DNA from: an uncultured Succinatimonas sp.
GTDB taxonomy: Bacteria > Pseudomonadota > Gammaproteobacteria > Enterobacterales > Succinivibrionaceae
Direction: 5' to 3'
DNA: 49,918 bases
Assembly: GCA_905201175.1 (NCBI GenBank)
Contig: CAJKNC010000002.1
Span: 1-49,918 of the forward strand
A program made the position numbers and the translations under genes. Shown here in pieces: positions 41,559 through 49,918 of this stretch (the first letter of the stretch is position 1; each line of letters starts with the position of its first letter). The notes beneath the pieces are model-generated. The model searched no databases and was not told where the DNA came from. It worked only from the letters and a program-made list of their open reading frames with translations.

Positions 41559-41897
41559 TTACTCCCCTTTCTCTGCGACAACTACAGTGATATGAGAGGT
41601 GCGCTTGACGATACGGTCAGCACGGCCCTTAGCGCGCGGCATAATGCGCTTTAAGGACGGACCCTCATCCACAAGAATCTTAGATATGAATAAATCATCA
41701 ATATCTAAAGACAGGTTGTGCTCGGCGTTAGCAACAGCAGAGAGCACGACCTTACGGATCAAGGCAGCAGCCTTACGCGGGCTGAACTGCAACAGATCCA
41801 AAGCGTCCTGTACCGGCAGACCGCGGACCTGATCTGCGACCAGGCGAGTCTTCTGGGCAGAAGAACGGGCGTAACGGTGAACAGCTTTAACTTCCAT
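41559..41897 (-). CDS. rplV: 50S ribosomal protein L22
   Basis: Exit-tunnel protein of 112 residues. RYARSSAQKTRLVADQVRG and the RIMPRAKGRADRIVKRTSHI hairpin segment are standard; no insertions of the macrolide-resistance kind are seen there. Confidence 0.98.
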   Translation of the reverse strand: MEVKAVHRYARSSAQKTRLVADQVRGLPVQDALDLLQFSPRKAAALIRKVVLSAVANAEHNLSLDIDDLFISKILVDEGPSLKRIMPRAKGRADRIVKRTSHITVVVAEKGE

Positions 41898-41911
41898 TAC
41901 TAAACTCCTGA

Positions 41912-42187
41912 TTACTTAGATGAGGTAGCATCAGCTACATGGCCCTTGAAGGTACGGGTCGGGGCGAACTCACCTAACTTGTGACCAACCATTTCATCGG
42001 AAACATAAACCGGTACATGCTGACGACCGTTATGTACAGCGATTGTCATTCCAATCATGGCCGGAATAATTACTGAACGGCGTGACCAGGTTTTGATCGG
42101 CTTCTTATCGCCAGACTCAGCAACCTGCATTACCTTCTTAAGTAAGGACTCATCAATAAATGGGCCTTTCTTCAAAGAACGTGGCAT
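41912..42187 (-). CDS. rpsS: 30S ribosomal protein S19
   Basis: A 91-residue head protein. MPRSLKKGPFIDESLLKKV, TWSRRSVIIPAMIGMTIAVHN and GHKLGEFAPTRTFKGH are diagnostic. Confidence 0.98.
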   Translation of the reverse strand: MPRSLKKGPFIDESLLKKVMQVAESGDKKPIKTWSRRSVIIPAMIGMTIAVHNGRQHVPVYVSDEMVGHKLGEFAPTRTFKGHVADATSSK

Positions 42188-42207
42188 GTTATATCCTCGC
42201 TTAACAA

Positions 42208-43023
42208 TTAACGGTGGTGAACAATGTACTTATCAGTACGCTTGTTCTTGCGGGTCTTGTATCCCTTAGAAGGAGTACCCCAAGGCGAGCAAGGCTGAAT
42301 ACCCTTGTTACGGCCTTCACCACCACCATGCGGGTGGTCAATCGGGTTCATAGACATACCGCGGACAGTAGGACGGATACCACGCCAACGCTTGGCACCA
42401 GCTTTACCTAACTGAGCTAACATATGCTCATTGTTACCAATCTCACCGATAGTAGCACGGCAGTCAGCTAATACACGACGCATTTCACCAGAACGCATAC
42501 GTAAAGTTACATATGCACCCTCACGGGCTAATAATTCACAGTAAGTACCAGCAGAGCGGGCAAATACAGCACCAGCACCTGGGTTGAGCTCAACTGCATG
42601 GACTACAGAACCTAACGGAATGTTGCGTAACGGTAAGGTATTACCAACCTTAATAGGAGCATTGATACCAGAAACAACAACATCACCAGCCTTTAAGCCT
42701 TTAGGAGCTAAAATATAGCTGCGAGAACCATCAGTGTAGAGGATTAAAGCGATATGAGCTGAACGGTTAGGATCATACTCAATACGCTCAACACGAGCCT
42801 CAACACCATCTTTCTGACGCTTAAAGTCAACTAAGCGATAACGCTGCTTGTGGCCGCCGCCGATGTGACGAGTAGAGATGTGACCATAATTGTCACGACC
42901 ACCAGTCTTACGCTTTTCGACTACGAGTGAACGGAACGGACCGCCTTTCCACAGGCCAGGGGTCTTGATCTGAACGACGTGACGACGGGCTGGGGAGGTA
43001 GGCTTAGCTTTAATAATAGCCAT
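42208..43023 (-). CDS. rplB: 50S ribosomal protein L2
   Basis: Core rRNA-binding protein near the peptidyl-transferase centre, 271 residues. The conserved His-containing loop NPIDHPHGGGEGR and the GRNKGIQPCSPWGTPSKG segment are intact. Its ATG overlaps rplW's end by one base. Confidence 0.98.
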   Translation of the reverse strand: MAIIKAKPTSPARRHVVQIKTPGLWKGGPFRSLVVEKRKTGGRDNYGHISTRHIGGGHKQRYRLVDFKRQKDGVEARVERIEYDPNRSAHIALILYTDGSRSYILAPKGLKAGDVVVSGINAPIKVGNTLPLRNIPLGSVVHAVELNPGAGAVFARSAGTYCELLAREGAYVTLRMRSGEMRRVLADCRATIGEIGNNEHMLAQLGKAGAKRWRGIRPTVRGMSMNPIDHPHGGGEGRNKGIQPCSPWGTPSKGYKTRKNKRTDKYIVHHR

Positions 43024-43343
43024 TACTTGCTCTCCTTGTCATTCTGCTGTGAAGCGGTATCAACATCTAACTGAGTACCGGCAGGAAGAGTTACATAAGC
43101 CTTCTTCCAGTCGCTACGCTTGCCGACACCGTGAACAGTACGACGGGTCTTACCACTAAAATTCAGGGTGCGAACACCAACAACCTCAACGCCGAAGATC
43201 TTCTCAACAGCTGCTTTGATTTCTTCCTTAGTAGCGTCAGGTAAAACTTTGAAAGTAACCACACTCTTTTCAGAAGCGGCGGTGCTCTTTTCAGAGATTA
43301 CAGGTGCGCGCAGAATACTCATTAAACGTGCTTCTGAACTCAT
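43023..43343 (-). CDS. rplW: 50S ribosomal protein L23
   Basis: Exit-site protein that docks trigger factor and SRP, 106 residues. RAPVISEKSTAASEKSVVTF and AAVEKIFGVEVVGVRTLN are the L23 core. It overlaps rplD by 4 bases. Confidence 0.98.
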   Translation of the reverse strand: MSSEARLMSILRAPVISEKSTAASEKSVVTFKVLPDATKEEIKAAVEKIFGVEVVGVRTLNFSGKTRRTVHGVGKRSDWKKAYVTLPAGTQLDVDTASQQNDKESK

Positions 43344-43951
43344 TTAAGCAACTCCTCTACTTTCTTAACGGCTGCAGCCGTCATTAAAACCTTGTCAAAA
43401 CCGACCAAATTGACCGGATTGAACTCAGCAGTACCTGGCTGGCAGGTAGCAACTTTGTAAAGATTGCGAGAAGCTAAGAGAAGGTTCTCATCAAAATCTT
43501 CAGTAACAATCAAAACCTGCTTAAGATCCATAGCCTTGAGCTTCTCAACTAAGGACTTGGTCTTGTGGTCTTCAAGCTTAAACTCGTCAACTACAACTAA
43601 GCGATCCTGACGAACTAACTCAGATAGGATGCTGCGCATTGCAACGCGATACATCTTACGGTTAACTTTTTTGCTCCAATCTTGCGGCTTAGCTGCAAAA
43701 ATGGTGCCACCAGCACGCCATAAAGGCGAACGAGATGAACCTGCACGAGCGCGACCAGTGCCTTTTTGACGGAACGGCTTCTTACCGCCGCCTGAAACCT
43801 CAGAACGGGTCTTCTGAGCTTTAGTACCAGCACGGGCAGTGCTGAGGTAGGAAACGACTACCTGATGAACCAACGGCTCATTGAACTCGCGACCAAAGGT
43901 GTTTTCGGACACTTCCAGCTGCTTGTCGGCGCCAAATAACTTTAATTCCAT
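43340..43951 (-). CDS. rplD: 50S ribosomal protein L4
   Basis: Exit-tunnel protein; in E. coli it also represses the S10 operon by binding its leader. The length is 203 residues. The tunnel loop KPFRQKGTGRARAGSSRSPLW and the LIVTEDFDEN segment fit. A long leader with several hairpins precedes rpsJ, so the same control is plausible. Confidence 0.98.
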   Translation of the reverse strand: MELKLFGADKQLEVSENTFGREFNEPLVHQVVVSYLSTARAGTKAQKTRSEVSGGGKKPFRQKGTGRARAGSSRSPLWRAGGTIFAAKPQDWSKKVNRKMYRVAMRSILSELVRQDRLVVVDEFKLEDHKTKSLVEKLKAMDLKQVLIVTEDFDENLLLASRNLYKVATCQPGTAEFNPVNLVGFDKVLMTAAAVKKVEELLK

Positions 43952-43968
43952 GATCCTATTACCTCGGG

Positions 43969-44607
43969 TTAAGCTTTAACACTTGGCCGTACGATGAGAT
44001 CGCCATTATTGGCACCAGGAACAGCACCCTTGACGAGGAGCAAATTACGCTCAACATCGATGCGAACGAGGTCCAAACCTAAAACGGTGACTTTCTCATT
44101 GCCCATGCGGCCGACCATCTTCTTGCCCTTGAATACTCTGCCTGGAGTCTGATTCTGACCAGTAGAGCCAGGAACACGATGGGAACGTGAATTACCGTGG
44201 GTATAATCCTGATGGAGGAAGTGATAACGCTTGATAGTACCAGCAGTACCTTTACCTTTAGACTGACCAGTTACGTCTACTTTCTTAACATCATTGAAAG
44301 CATCAACTTTAATCTCAGTACCAACTTGATAAGAATCAAGCTCGGCGGCATCAAGGCGGAACTCCCATAAACCACGACCGGCCTGTACACCGGACTTGGC
44401 AAAATGACCAATTTCAGCCTTGGTCATGCGGCTTGCTTTGCGATCACCAGTGGTAACCTGGATGGCAGTGTAACCATCGGTTTCAGCTTTTTTAATCTGA
44501 GTGACGCGGTTTGCTTCTACTTGGATGACGGTTACCGGAACAGATTTGCCGTTCTCGTTGAAAACACGGGTCATACCAAGCTTGCGGCCAATTAAACCGA
44601 TTGACAT
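43969..44607 (-). CDS. rplC: 50S ribosomal protein L3
   Basis: Assembly-initiating L3, 212 residues. IGLIGRKLGMTRVFNENG start and the PGSTGQNQTPGRVFKGKKMVG loop (methylated Gln in E. coli) are visible. Confidence 0.98.
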   Translation of the reverse strand: MSIGLIGRKLGMTRVFNENGKSVPVTVIQVEANRVTQIKKAETDGYTAIQVTTGDRKASRMTKAEIGHFAKSGVQAGRGLWEFRLDAAELDSYQVGTEIKVDAFNDVKKVDVTGQSKGKGTAGTIKRYHFLHQDYTHGNSRSHRVPGSTGQNQTPGRVFKGKKMVGRMGNEKVTVLGLDLVRIDVERNLLLVKGAVPGANNGDLIVRPSVKA

Positions 44608-44626
44608 TGTATTTTTCCCCTATTTG

Positions 44627-44938
44627 TTAGCGAAGGCTGATCTGGACATCCACACCGGCGGCAAGATCCAAACGCATTAAAGCGTCAACAGTCTTTTCGG
44701 TCGGCTCCACGATGTCAACTAAACGCTTGTGAGTACGGATCTCGTACTGATCACGGGCATCTTTATTAACATGAGGGGAAATGAGGATGGTGTAACGCTC
44801 CTTGCGGGTAGGGAGCGGGATCGGACCACGAACCTGAGCACCAGTACGCTTGGCGGTTTCAACGATTTCAGCAGTTGAATGATCAATCAATCTGTGATCG
44901 TAAGCTTTAAGACGGATCCGGATTCTTTGATTCTGCAT
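44627..44938 (-). CDS. rpsJ: 30S ribosomal protein S10
   Basis: First gene of the S10 operon. I start at the ATG ending at 44938, 6 bases after a GGAG, giving 103 residues exactly as in E. coli (MQNQRIRIRLKAYDHRLID). The ATG at 44950 lies upstream of that ribosome site. PIPLPTRKERYTILISPHVNKD is the S10 signature; the protein doubles as NusE in antitermination. Confidence 0.98.
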   Translation of the reverse strand: MQNQRIRIRLKAYDHRLIDHSTAEIVETAKRTGAQVRGPIPLPTRKERYTILISPHVNKDARDQYEIRTHKRLVDIVEPTEKTVDALMRLDLAAGVDVQISLR

Positions 44939-45134
44939 TGCAGACTCCATTTTTTAAAAAGAACACGCAGACACTCGCCTTCCCGAATATCCTTTCTAAA
45001 GGCTTATCAGGAGGAAGTGATCTCTGCAACAATTTCTCCCACAATTAGGGAGAGTATCATCAGCCACATCATTTTAGATGTAGGGCTGGTCTTGCAAACT
45101 AACGCTGTTTATCTTTAACAACGCTTGCAAAAGT
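44939..45134 (-). promoter_or_regulatory. S10 operon leader RNA
   Basis: About 195 bases between the predicted transcription start and rpsJ. Hairpins on this leader: CAGCC-ACATC/GATGT-GGCTG (45061-45088), TCTCCC/GGGAGA (45035-45053), and GCCTT/AAGGC (44977-45003) just before the ribosome site. In E. coli the S10 leader is the L4 target for attenuation; matching individual helices would need structure comparison. Confidence 0.6.
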
Positions 45135-45140
45135 CCATTT

Positions 45141-45168
45141 ATTATAAGCTTCCTAATAAAAATAGCAA
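45141..45168 (-). promoter_or_regulatory. sigma-70 promoter of the S10 operon
   Basis: TTGCTA (45163-45168), 16-base spacer, perfect TATAAT (45141-45146) on the minus strand. Upstream of the -35 box, 45170-45205 is almost pure A and T in phased runs. This resembles an UP element bound by alpha C-terminal domains. Confidence 0.75.
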
Positions 45169-45269
45169 GTTTTTTTGAAAAAAAATTTATAACAAAAGTT
45201 TTTTTACGGCTTATACGCAAAAATCTTACCGTAATGCAGAAGTCCATTTTTCGCATTAGCAATGCTTAT

Positions 45270-45298
45270 TTGAGAATTAGCCTATATTTAACTATAAA
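45270..45298 (+). promoter_or_regulatory. candidate sigma-70 promoter for queH
   Basis: TTGAGA (45270-45275), 17-base spacer, TATAAA (45293-45298). It is divergent from the S10 promoter. The predicted start, near 45305, leaves a leader of about 214 bases before queH. The stretch 45299-45518 holds no tRNA or supported frame that I can see. Confidence 0.55.
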
Positions 45299-45518
45299 AT
45301 GATTTATCTTAACCTTGCTGAAAATAAAGATTCTTCAAGCTTACTTACGCAAATACTAACCTGCTACTATTACCTTTTTATGAGTGTTTTAAGATATGAA
45401 TAAAGCTGATGACTGCAGTTTGCCGCTCTCTTAACAAGCTGTAGAATGTTTTAGAAAAATTGCCTTAAAATTAACAAAATTTTACCACTCGTAAATTAGC
45501 AAAAAATTTAGGTTAAAT

Positions 45519-46169
45519 ATGGAATTTGACTTTTCTCTTCCGGCTGATTTTTTGACAAAATCTCCTCGGACCGATCTAAAACTTCCAGAAGGATACTCTA
45601 AAGTAGTCTTGCACAGCTGCTGTGCTCCATGTTCAACAGCGGTATTAGAATGCTTACTGCAAAATAAAATAGAGCCTGTTGTTTACTTTTACAATCCTAA
45701 TATTCATCCTAATGAAGAATACATAAAGCGTCGAGATGAATGGCTGCATCTATGTCATCTTTTAAAAATAAAAGCAATTGTAGGTGATTATGATGTGGAT
45801 AATTTCTTTAAAAAAACAGAAGACTATAAGTTCGAAAAAGAACGCGGCAAGCGTTGCGACATTTGTTTTAAGATGCGGCTTTTAGAGACTGCAAAGCTGG
45901 CAGTAAAGCTCAATATTGGGCTTTTCACCACAACTTTATGTACCTCTCGCTGGAAAAGCAAAGAACAGGTAAATGGCGCAGCATTTGCAGCTCAAAATGA
46001 AATTCCCGGCAGTAAATTTTGGGATATTGATTGGCGCAAAGGAGGAATGATCAATAGACGTTACGAACTTGTTAGGGAAATAGGCTTTTACAATCAAAAC
46101 TACTGCGGCTGCATATACAGTCTAAAACAAAGATTACAAGATGAAAAACTAAAAAATAAAGAAATTTAG
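45519..46169 (+). CDS. queH: epoxyqueuosine reductase QueH
   Basis: Last step of queuosine tRNA modification, reducing epoxyqueuosine to queuosine; QueH replaces the B12-dependent QueG in many anaerobes. The cysteine pattern fits: HSCCAPCS (C34, C35, C38), RCDICFKMRL (C113, C116) and NYCGCIYS (C196, C198). YFYNPNIHPNEEYIKR and FTTTLCTSRWKSKEQ are conserved. The length is 216 residues. It stands alone after the S10 promoter region and converges with pyrE. Confidence 0.93.
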   Translation: MEFDFSLPADFLTKSPRTDLKLPEGYSKVVLHSCCAPCSTAVLECLLQNKIEPVVYFYNPNIHPNEEYIKRRDEWLHLCHLLKIKAIVGDYDVDNFFKKTEDYKFEKERGKRCDICFKMRLLETAKLAVKLNIGLFTTTLCTSRWKSKEQVNGAAFAAQNEIPGSKFWDIDWRKGGMINRRYELVREIGFYNQNYCGCIYSLKQRLQDEKLKNKEI

Positions 46170-46189
46170 CATCTTCACGTCACATAATC

Positions 46190-46221
46190 TGTATCCTCAA
46201 ATTAAAAATAATGAGGATACA
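46190..46221. terminator. hairpin between converging queH and pyrE
   Basis: TGTATCCTCA and TGAGGATACA form a perfect 10 bp stem with a 12-base AT loop. U-runs are weak on both sides. Its position in the convergent gap suggests a bidirectional terminator. Confidence 0.5.
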
Positions 46222-46236
46222 AATATAGCTTAACGC

Positions 46237-46878
46237 TTAAACGCCATAGGTCTCGCGATATTTAAGCATTGCATCAAGATGAGCTGCTAAATTAGCATCT
46301 TGCTTTATATAGGTTAAAAGATCCTCAAAACTAATAATAGATATAACCTCTATGCCTAAATTTTCTTCAACCTCAGCAATCGCTCCCTTCTCTCCTTGCC
46401 CTCTTTCCTGACGATTCAGAGCAATCAATGCTGCTTTGAAGGTAGCATTATTAGCCTTAATAATAGCATCAGACTCACGTATTGCTGTACCAGCAGTGAT
46501 AACATCATCAATTAAAACAACTCTGCCGGCTAATGGAGCTCCAACTAAATTGCCTCCTTCACCGTGATCTTTTGCTTCCTTGCGATTAAAGCACCATGGC
46601 TTATTTATTCCATGCTCACAGCTTAAAGACATTGCTGTAGCGCAGCATAAAGGAATTCCTTTATAGGCAGGTCCAAATAGGACATCGTACTCACATCCTG
46701 AATTTACTAAAGCCTGAGCATAGCAATCACCTAAGATCTTCAAATCAGATCCAGTATTAAATCCGCCGGCATTAAAAAAATAAGGACTATTGCGACCAGA
46801 TTTTAAAAGAAAATTGCCAAATTTTAATACGCCTTTTTGTAAGGATAGTTCAATAAAGCGACGCTGATAATCTTGCAT
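46237..46878 (-). CDS. pyrE: orotate phosphoribosyltransferase
   Basis: Transfers the phosphoribosyl group of PRPP to orotate in pyrimidine synthesis. The PRPP loop VVLIDDVITAGTAIRES and the flexible CFNRKEAKDHGEGGNLVG loop are both intact. The N-terminal LKSGRNSPYFFNAG is standard. The length is 213 residues, the same as E. coli. It is divergent from yicC, which is its neighbour in enterobacteria too. I could not confirm the E. coli-like attenuator leader. Confidence 0.98.
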   Translation of the reverse strand: MQDYQRRFIELSLQKGVLKFGNFLLKSGRNSPYFFNAGGFNTGSDLKILGDCYAQALVNSGCEYDVLFGPAYKGIPLCCATAMSLSCEHGINKPWCFNRKEAKDHGEGGNLVGAPLAGRVVLIDDVITAGTAIRESDAIIKANNATFKAALIALNRQERGQGEKGAIAEVEENLGIEVISIISFEDLLTYIKQDANLAAHLDAMLKYRETYGV

Positions 46879-47010
46879 GTCTATACTCCATGTATCTTTT
46901 GCAGCTTAATTTTATCAAAAAAAACTAACCGCTAAAACTGCAGCACCTTAGTATGTATATATGAATTAAGTATATACTTAGATATCTTGATAAAAACAAA
47001 TGGAGAAATT

Positions 47011-47868
47011 ATGACAGTGTCCAGTATGACAGGCTCAGCCTCAGTCCAAATAAATACCCCTGAAATCTCATTCAATCTCATCATCAACACTGTCAATAAT
47101 CGTTATTTGGACATTTATCTAAAATTGCCTGAAAGCTTACGTCATTTAGATGGCGAAATCAGAAAAATAATTGCTGCAAATTTTGCTAGGGGTAAATTTG
47201 ATCTGCTTCTTAATCTCAAAAGTGAATGCTCTCAGAATTTAATTATAGATGAACAAAAACTTCAGCAATTACAGCAATTAATAAAAACTGTTGATACTTA
47301 TATTCCAGGAAGTGTTAACCCTATAGAAATTCTAAACTATCCTGGCATTTTAAAAGCAGATGATTCCCTGCAGCCAAAATTAGAAAAATTATTCTTTGAA
47401 GCGCTTAATCAGGCTTTATCTGAACTTAAACAAAATCGCACAAATGAAGGAGAAAATCTAATAAATGCGCTTAAAGCCTTATTAAAAAAGATCGAAGTCA
47501 ATCTAGATAAGCTTAGCCCTGTTTTAGATAATCTTGTTCTCAAAGAGCGAAATAAAATCCTAGAACGTTTAGCAAACATAGAAATAAAATTAGATGAAAA
47601 TCGCTTAGAACAAGAGGTAGCTCTTGCAGCGCAAAAGGCTGATATCCGCGAGGAATATGATCGGCTCCGTTCACATGTAAAAGAAAGTTATAAACTATTA
47701 GACAAAGGCGGAGTTATCGGGAAACGCTTTGATTTTATGCTGCAGGAATTTAATCGCGAAGCCAATACCATGGCATCTAAAGCTTCAAGTCTAGAAATAA
47801 CCGAAATCGCAGTCGATCTAAAAGTAATTATTGAACAAATTAGAGAGCAAGTACAGAATTTAGAGTAA
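47011..47868 (+). CDS. yicC: YicC family endoribonuclease
   Basis: A 285-residue protein with a YicC N-terminal domain (SSMTGSASVQI, then NNRYLDIYLKLPESLR) and a C-terminal DUF1732 domain (DIREEYDRLRSHV, then GKRFDFMLQEFNREANTMASK). E. coli YicC is reported as an RNase involved in small-RNA turnover. I start at the ATG at 47011, with GGAG 6 bases upstream; an in-frame TTG at 46987 lies before the ribosome site. A terminator follows directly. Confidence 0.93.
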   Translation: MTVSSMTGSASVQINTPEISFNLIINTVNNRYLDIYLKLPESLRHLDGEIRKIIAANFARGKFDLLLNLKSECSQNLIIDEQKLQQLQQLIKTVDTYIPGSVNPIEILNYPGILKADDSLQPKLEKLFFEALNQALSELKQNRTNEGENLINALKALLKKIEVNLDKLSPVLDNLVLKERNKILERLANIEIKLDENRLEQEVALAAQKADIREEYDRLRSHVKESYKLLDKGGVIGKRFDFMLQEFNREANTMASKASSLEITEIAVDLKVIIEQIREQVQNLE

Positions 47869-47878
47869 TTAGCTAATA

Positions 47879-47913
47879 GCGCAAACTTTTTTATAAAGTC
47901 TGCGCATTTTTTT
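47879..47913 (+). terminator. rho-independent terminator after yicC
   Basis: GCGCAAACTTT pairs with AAAGTCTGCGC (one mismatch) and is followed by ATTTTTTT. It overlaps the stop of the next, converging gene by two bases. Confidence 0.8.
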
Positions 47914-49786
47914 AAAAAGCTTCATTTGTATGACTTAAAGAACGTAATGTTTTAATCATGTCTATAAATAAAGGTGGGATCCATTCGATACCTCGATCCT
48001 GCATAGCCTCAACCAAAATTAACGCTAACCCCGGCTTGCTTTTACGCTTAATTGCCATATCGATGATCTTATCTGCATTAATCCCCTTTTTTAAGACTCC
48101 ATGAGGAAGCATTGCAGCTTTTTTAAAAACATCTTCATAACCCAGAGAATAAATATAATGCTCAATATCAATATGAGGCATTATGGTTAAATGTCTGCCT
48201 AACTCACTTGTCTTCACTCTTGATCTTACGCTGTTTGCATATTTTTGTCCCGCTTCATCGCCATCAGTTAATACATGGAATTCTATGCCCAATTGCGAAG
48301 CTAATTTCATTAAAGGAGTCAAGCCGCATTGAGCAAATTCTATGATTCTAATACCATCACATTGCAGACTTATTCCTAATAAGGATGCGATTGTTGATAA
48401 AACCCATACCTCTGTTTCGCCTTCAACTAACAGCCAAGTTCTTGCAAATAGGCTCATAGGACGGTTAATACGTACATGAAAAGCTATGCGTCTGACCTCT
48501 TCGTTACTAAAAGAATTCGGTAATACCTTAAAGCTTCTAGTATCATAGCAACGACGGTGCAATCTTCTTAAAGAATACAAAGTCATAGCAGAAAGCAAAT
48601 CTCCAGAATTAGTAGTTACAATCTTCTGAAAATCTATCGCTTCAACTAAGGACCAAAAAGAAAGCAGCAAAGACGGATGAAAGCGGGCTTCAATATCTTC
48701 AAAGATCACAATTGGCCGTGCCTTTTTACTGATAATTCGATCTCCTTTACTCGATAAAACCGCTCCTGCTAACAGCGATAGCAGCAATTTAACTTTATTT
48801 AACCCGGGTTTTTGAAAGGTATGACTTATGGTAGCTAAAGTTTCAATAGAAATAGGACGATTAACTATATCTCCTACATTACGAGTATATTCCTGACTGT
48901 AATTGATCAGCTGGGGCCTATCATAACTAGTTAAATATTTTGATAATAAAGTATTTAAAGTAAGCAAGGCTTGACCTACCTCTTGCGCACTTAAAGCCAT
49001 ATCGCCAGCTAATTTTTCAACTAATCTGTTAAATTCCTCTGACTCAGTATTAGCCTCACTGCTTTCACAAGCTTTATTTGCAAACATACGGCTATCACGA
49101 ATTCTAATTATCGGATTTAAATTAATAATCATAAACAAAGCCTTCTCTACAGCCCCTTGTTCATTATCGAAGGCCTGATCATGACTATTTATAAGCTCAT
49201 GTTTGGTTACAAAATTATCTTTATCCTTATAAGCAGTAATCCGCCAATGCAAACGGTAAAAGCCATCCTCACCATAAACCCAAAAGCGCCTTAAACAATC
49301 TTCATTATCAAAATTATGAGAAATAGTACTTTCACAAAACCATAAATTTATCTCGATTTTATCAGCAACATCCTTATATACATCTTCAAGCATAAATTCT
49401 AAATCGGCCTTTTCTTCGTCTTGAAGCTGCACAGCATCACAGGAAGGATCTTGAATATCTATACTCTTTAAAACTTGCTGCTTATGAAAGTCATTTGGCG
49501 GTGCTAGATCCAAAATAGTCTGTGAAAACAGATTAACCGGGTTTAAAACTCTGCTTTTATTTTCATGAGAAGACTCCTCGCCATTCAGAGCTATCGGCAC
49601 ATATAAATCGTCTTCCTTAAATTGACATAATTTGGGACCTTGACCTAAAACCATCCAAAAGAGGCACAATAAAGAACTCTTACCCCAAGAGTTTTCTCCG
49701 ATAAGAGCTGTTGTATCCTCCTGAAAATCAATCATTAAATGGCGGATACCACGAAAATTTAATAAATCTGCCTTTTCAAGAAACAT
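47912..49786 (-). CDS. YbjD/OLD-like ATPase with TOPRIM domain
   Basis: A 624-residue protein with an SMC/RecF-like ATPase fused to a TOPRIM nuclease domain. The N-terminus reads LNFRGIRHLMIDF, and the Walker A GENSWGKSS is at about residues 30-38. The ABC-like second half includes ARPIVIFEDIEARFHPS (Walker B and D-loop). TOPRIM follows at about 450-540, with the acidic residue in LLVEGETEVWVL and the Asp pair in LTDGDEAG. The layout matches E. coli YbjD (DUF2813) and class 1 OLD nucleases. No GajB-like helicase or other defence partner is adjacent, so a housekeeping DNA-processing role is as likely as defence. Upstream, 49787-49918 shows no clear promoter or gene. Confidence 0.85.
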   Translation of the reverse strand: MFLEKADLLNFRGIRHLMIDFQEDTTALIGENSWGKSSLLCLFWMVLGQGPKLCQFKEDDLYVPIALNGEESSHENKSRVLNPVNLFSQTILDLAPPNDFHKQQVLKSIDIQDPSCDAVQLQDEEKADLEFMLEDVYKDVADKIEINLWFCESTISHNFDNEDCLRRFWVYGEDGFYRLHWRITAYKDKDNFVTKHELINSHDQAFDNEQGAVEKALFMIINLNPIIRIRDSRMFANKACESSEANTESEEFNRLVEKLAGDMALSAQEVGQALLTLNTLLSKYLTSYDRPQLINYSQEYTRNVGDIVNRPISIETLATISHTFQKPGLNKVKLLLSLLAGAVLSSKGDRIISKKARPIVIFEDIEARFHPSLLLSFWSLVEAIDFQKIVTTNSGDLLSAMTLYSLRRLHRRCYDTRSFKVLPNSFSNEEVRRIAFHVRINRPMSLFARTWLLVEGETEVWVLSTIASLLGISLQCDGIRIIEFAQCGLTPLMKLASQLGIEFHVLTDGDEAGQKYANSVRSRVKTSELGRHLTIMPHIDIEHYIYSLGYEDVFKKAAMLPHGVLKKGINADKIIDMAIKRKSKPGLALILVEAMQDRGIEWIPPLFIDMIKTLRSLSHTNEAF

Positions 49787-49918
49787 AATGGAAATCCCTA
49801 CATATAACTTCTTGATGAAATAAACTGAGCATCTGCGCGTAAGCTTGCATAAAAGCTAGAATCCGCTTTAAGATAATTTCCTCAAGACAGTATCTAGTAA
49901 AAAAGTCAAATTTATGAG

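Noticed and set aside
45074..45262. A 62-residue minus-strand frame over the S10 promoter
   Set aside because: It spans the promoter, the UP-like tract and the leader, has no ribosome site, and its composition just reflects A/T runs.
46930..46990. AT-rich inverted repeat (AAGTATATACTT) in the pyrE-yicC gap as an operator
   Set aside because: The repeat is pure A/T alternation, which is common by chance in this genome, and I found no promoter boxes placed sensibly around it.

Overview
The window looks like a core-chromosome segment of an AT-rich gammaproteobacterium. The gene content (mutS/rpoS/nlpD, relA, rpoE-rseA-rseB, lepA-lepB-rnc-era-recO, and an S10-spc-alpha ribosomal block in the enterobacterial order) and the protein sequences fit that class. 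A Succinivibrionaceae/Aeromonadales-like anaerobe is my guess from AT bias, QueH and the clostridial-type ferredoxin. That family name is inference, not something I can prove from the sequence.

Layout. 186-2768: mutS (+), converging with a long minus-strand run (2765-17306) read as lepA, lepB, rnc, era, recO, rlmD, relA, pyrG, ftsB, ispD, ispF, a YqaA-like membrane protein, nlpD and rpoS. 17432-19592: rpoE-rseA-rseB (-) behind a clear sigma-E-type promoter. 19850-23134: a large MscS-superfamily channel (+), then a small ferredoxin (-). 23430-25490: a fused yggS-proC gene followed by yggT (+), converging with parC (-). 27881-29455: an L,D-transpeptidase (+), then a small unknown gene and a flavin-reductase-fold protein (-). 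29765-44938: the ribosomal protein block (-), with the S10, spc and alpha operon boundaries, promoters and leaders visible. 45519-49786: queH (+), pyrE (-), yicC (+) and a YbjD/OLD-like ATPase-TOPRIM protein (-).

The standout is in the alpha operon, where there are two full-length, diverged genes for the RNA polymerase alpha subunit, arranged rpoA1-rplQ-rpoA2. Their C-terminal DNA-binding domains are nearly the same (57 of 66 positions by hand alignment). Their N-terminal assembly domains have degenerated in complementary ways. RpoA1 has lost the beta-binding determinants (the Arg44-Arg45 pair and the 65-75 region) but keeps the beta-prime-proximal segment around residues 186-200. RpoA2 shows the reverse. 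This predicts an obligate alpha1/alpha2 heterodimer with fixed positions in the polymerase.

Other points of interest are the YggS-ProC fusion, the S4-type pseudoknot leader of the alpha operon, a perfect hairpin just upstream of the lepB-rnc-era-recO cluster, and an A/T-tract element upstream of the S10 promoter. I saw no insertion sequences, CRISPR arrays, tRNA or rRNA genes.
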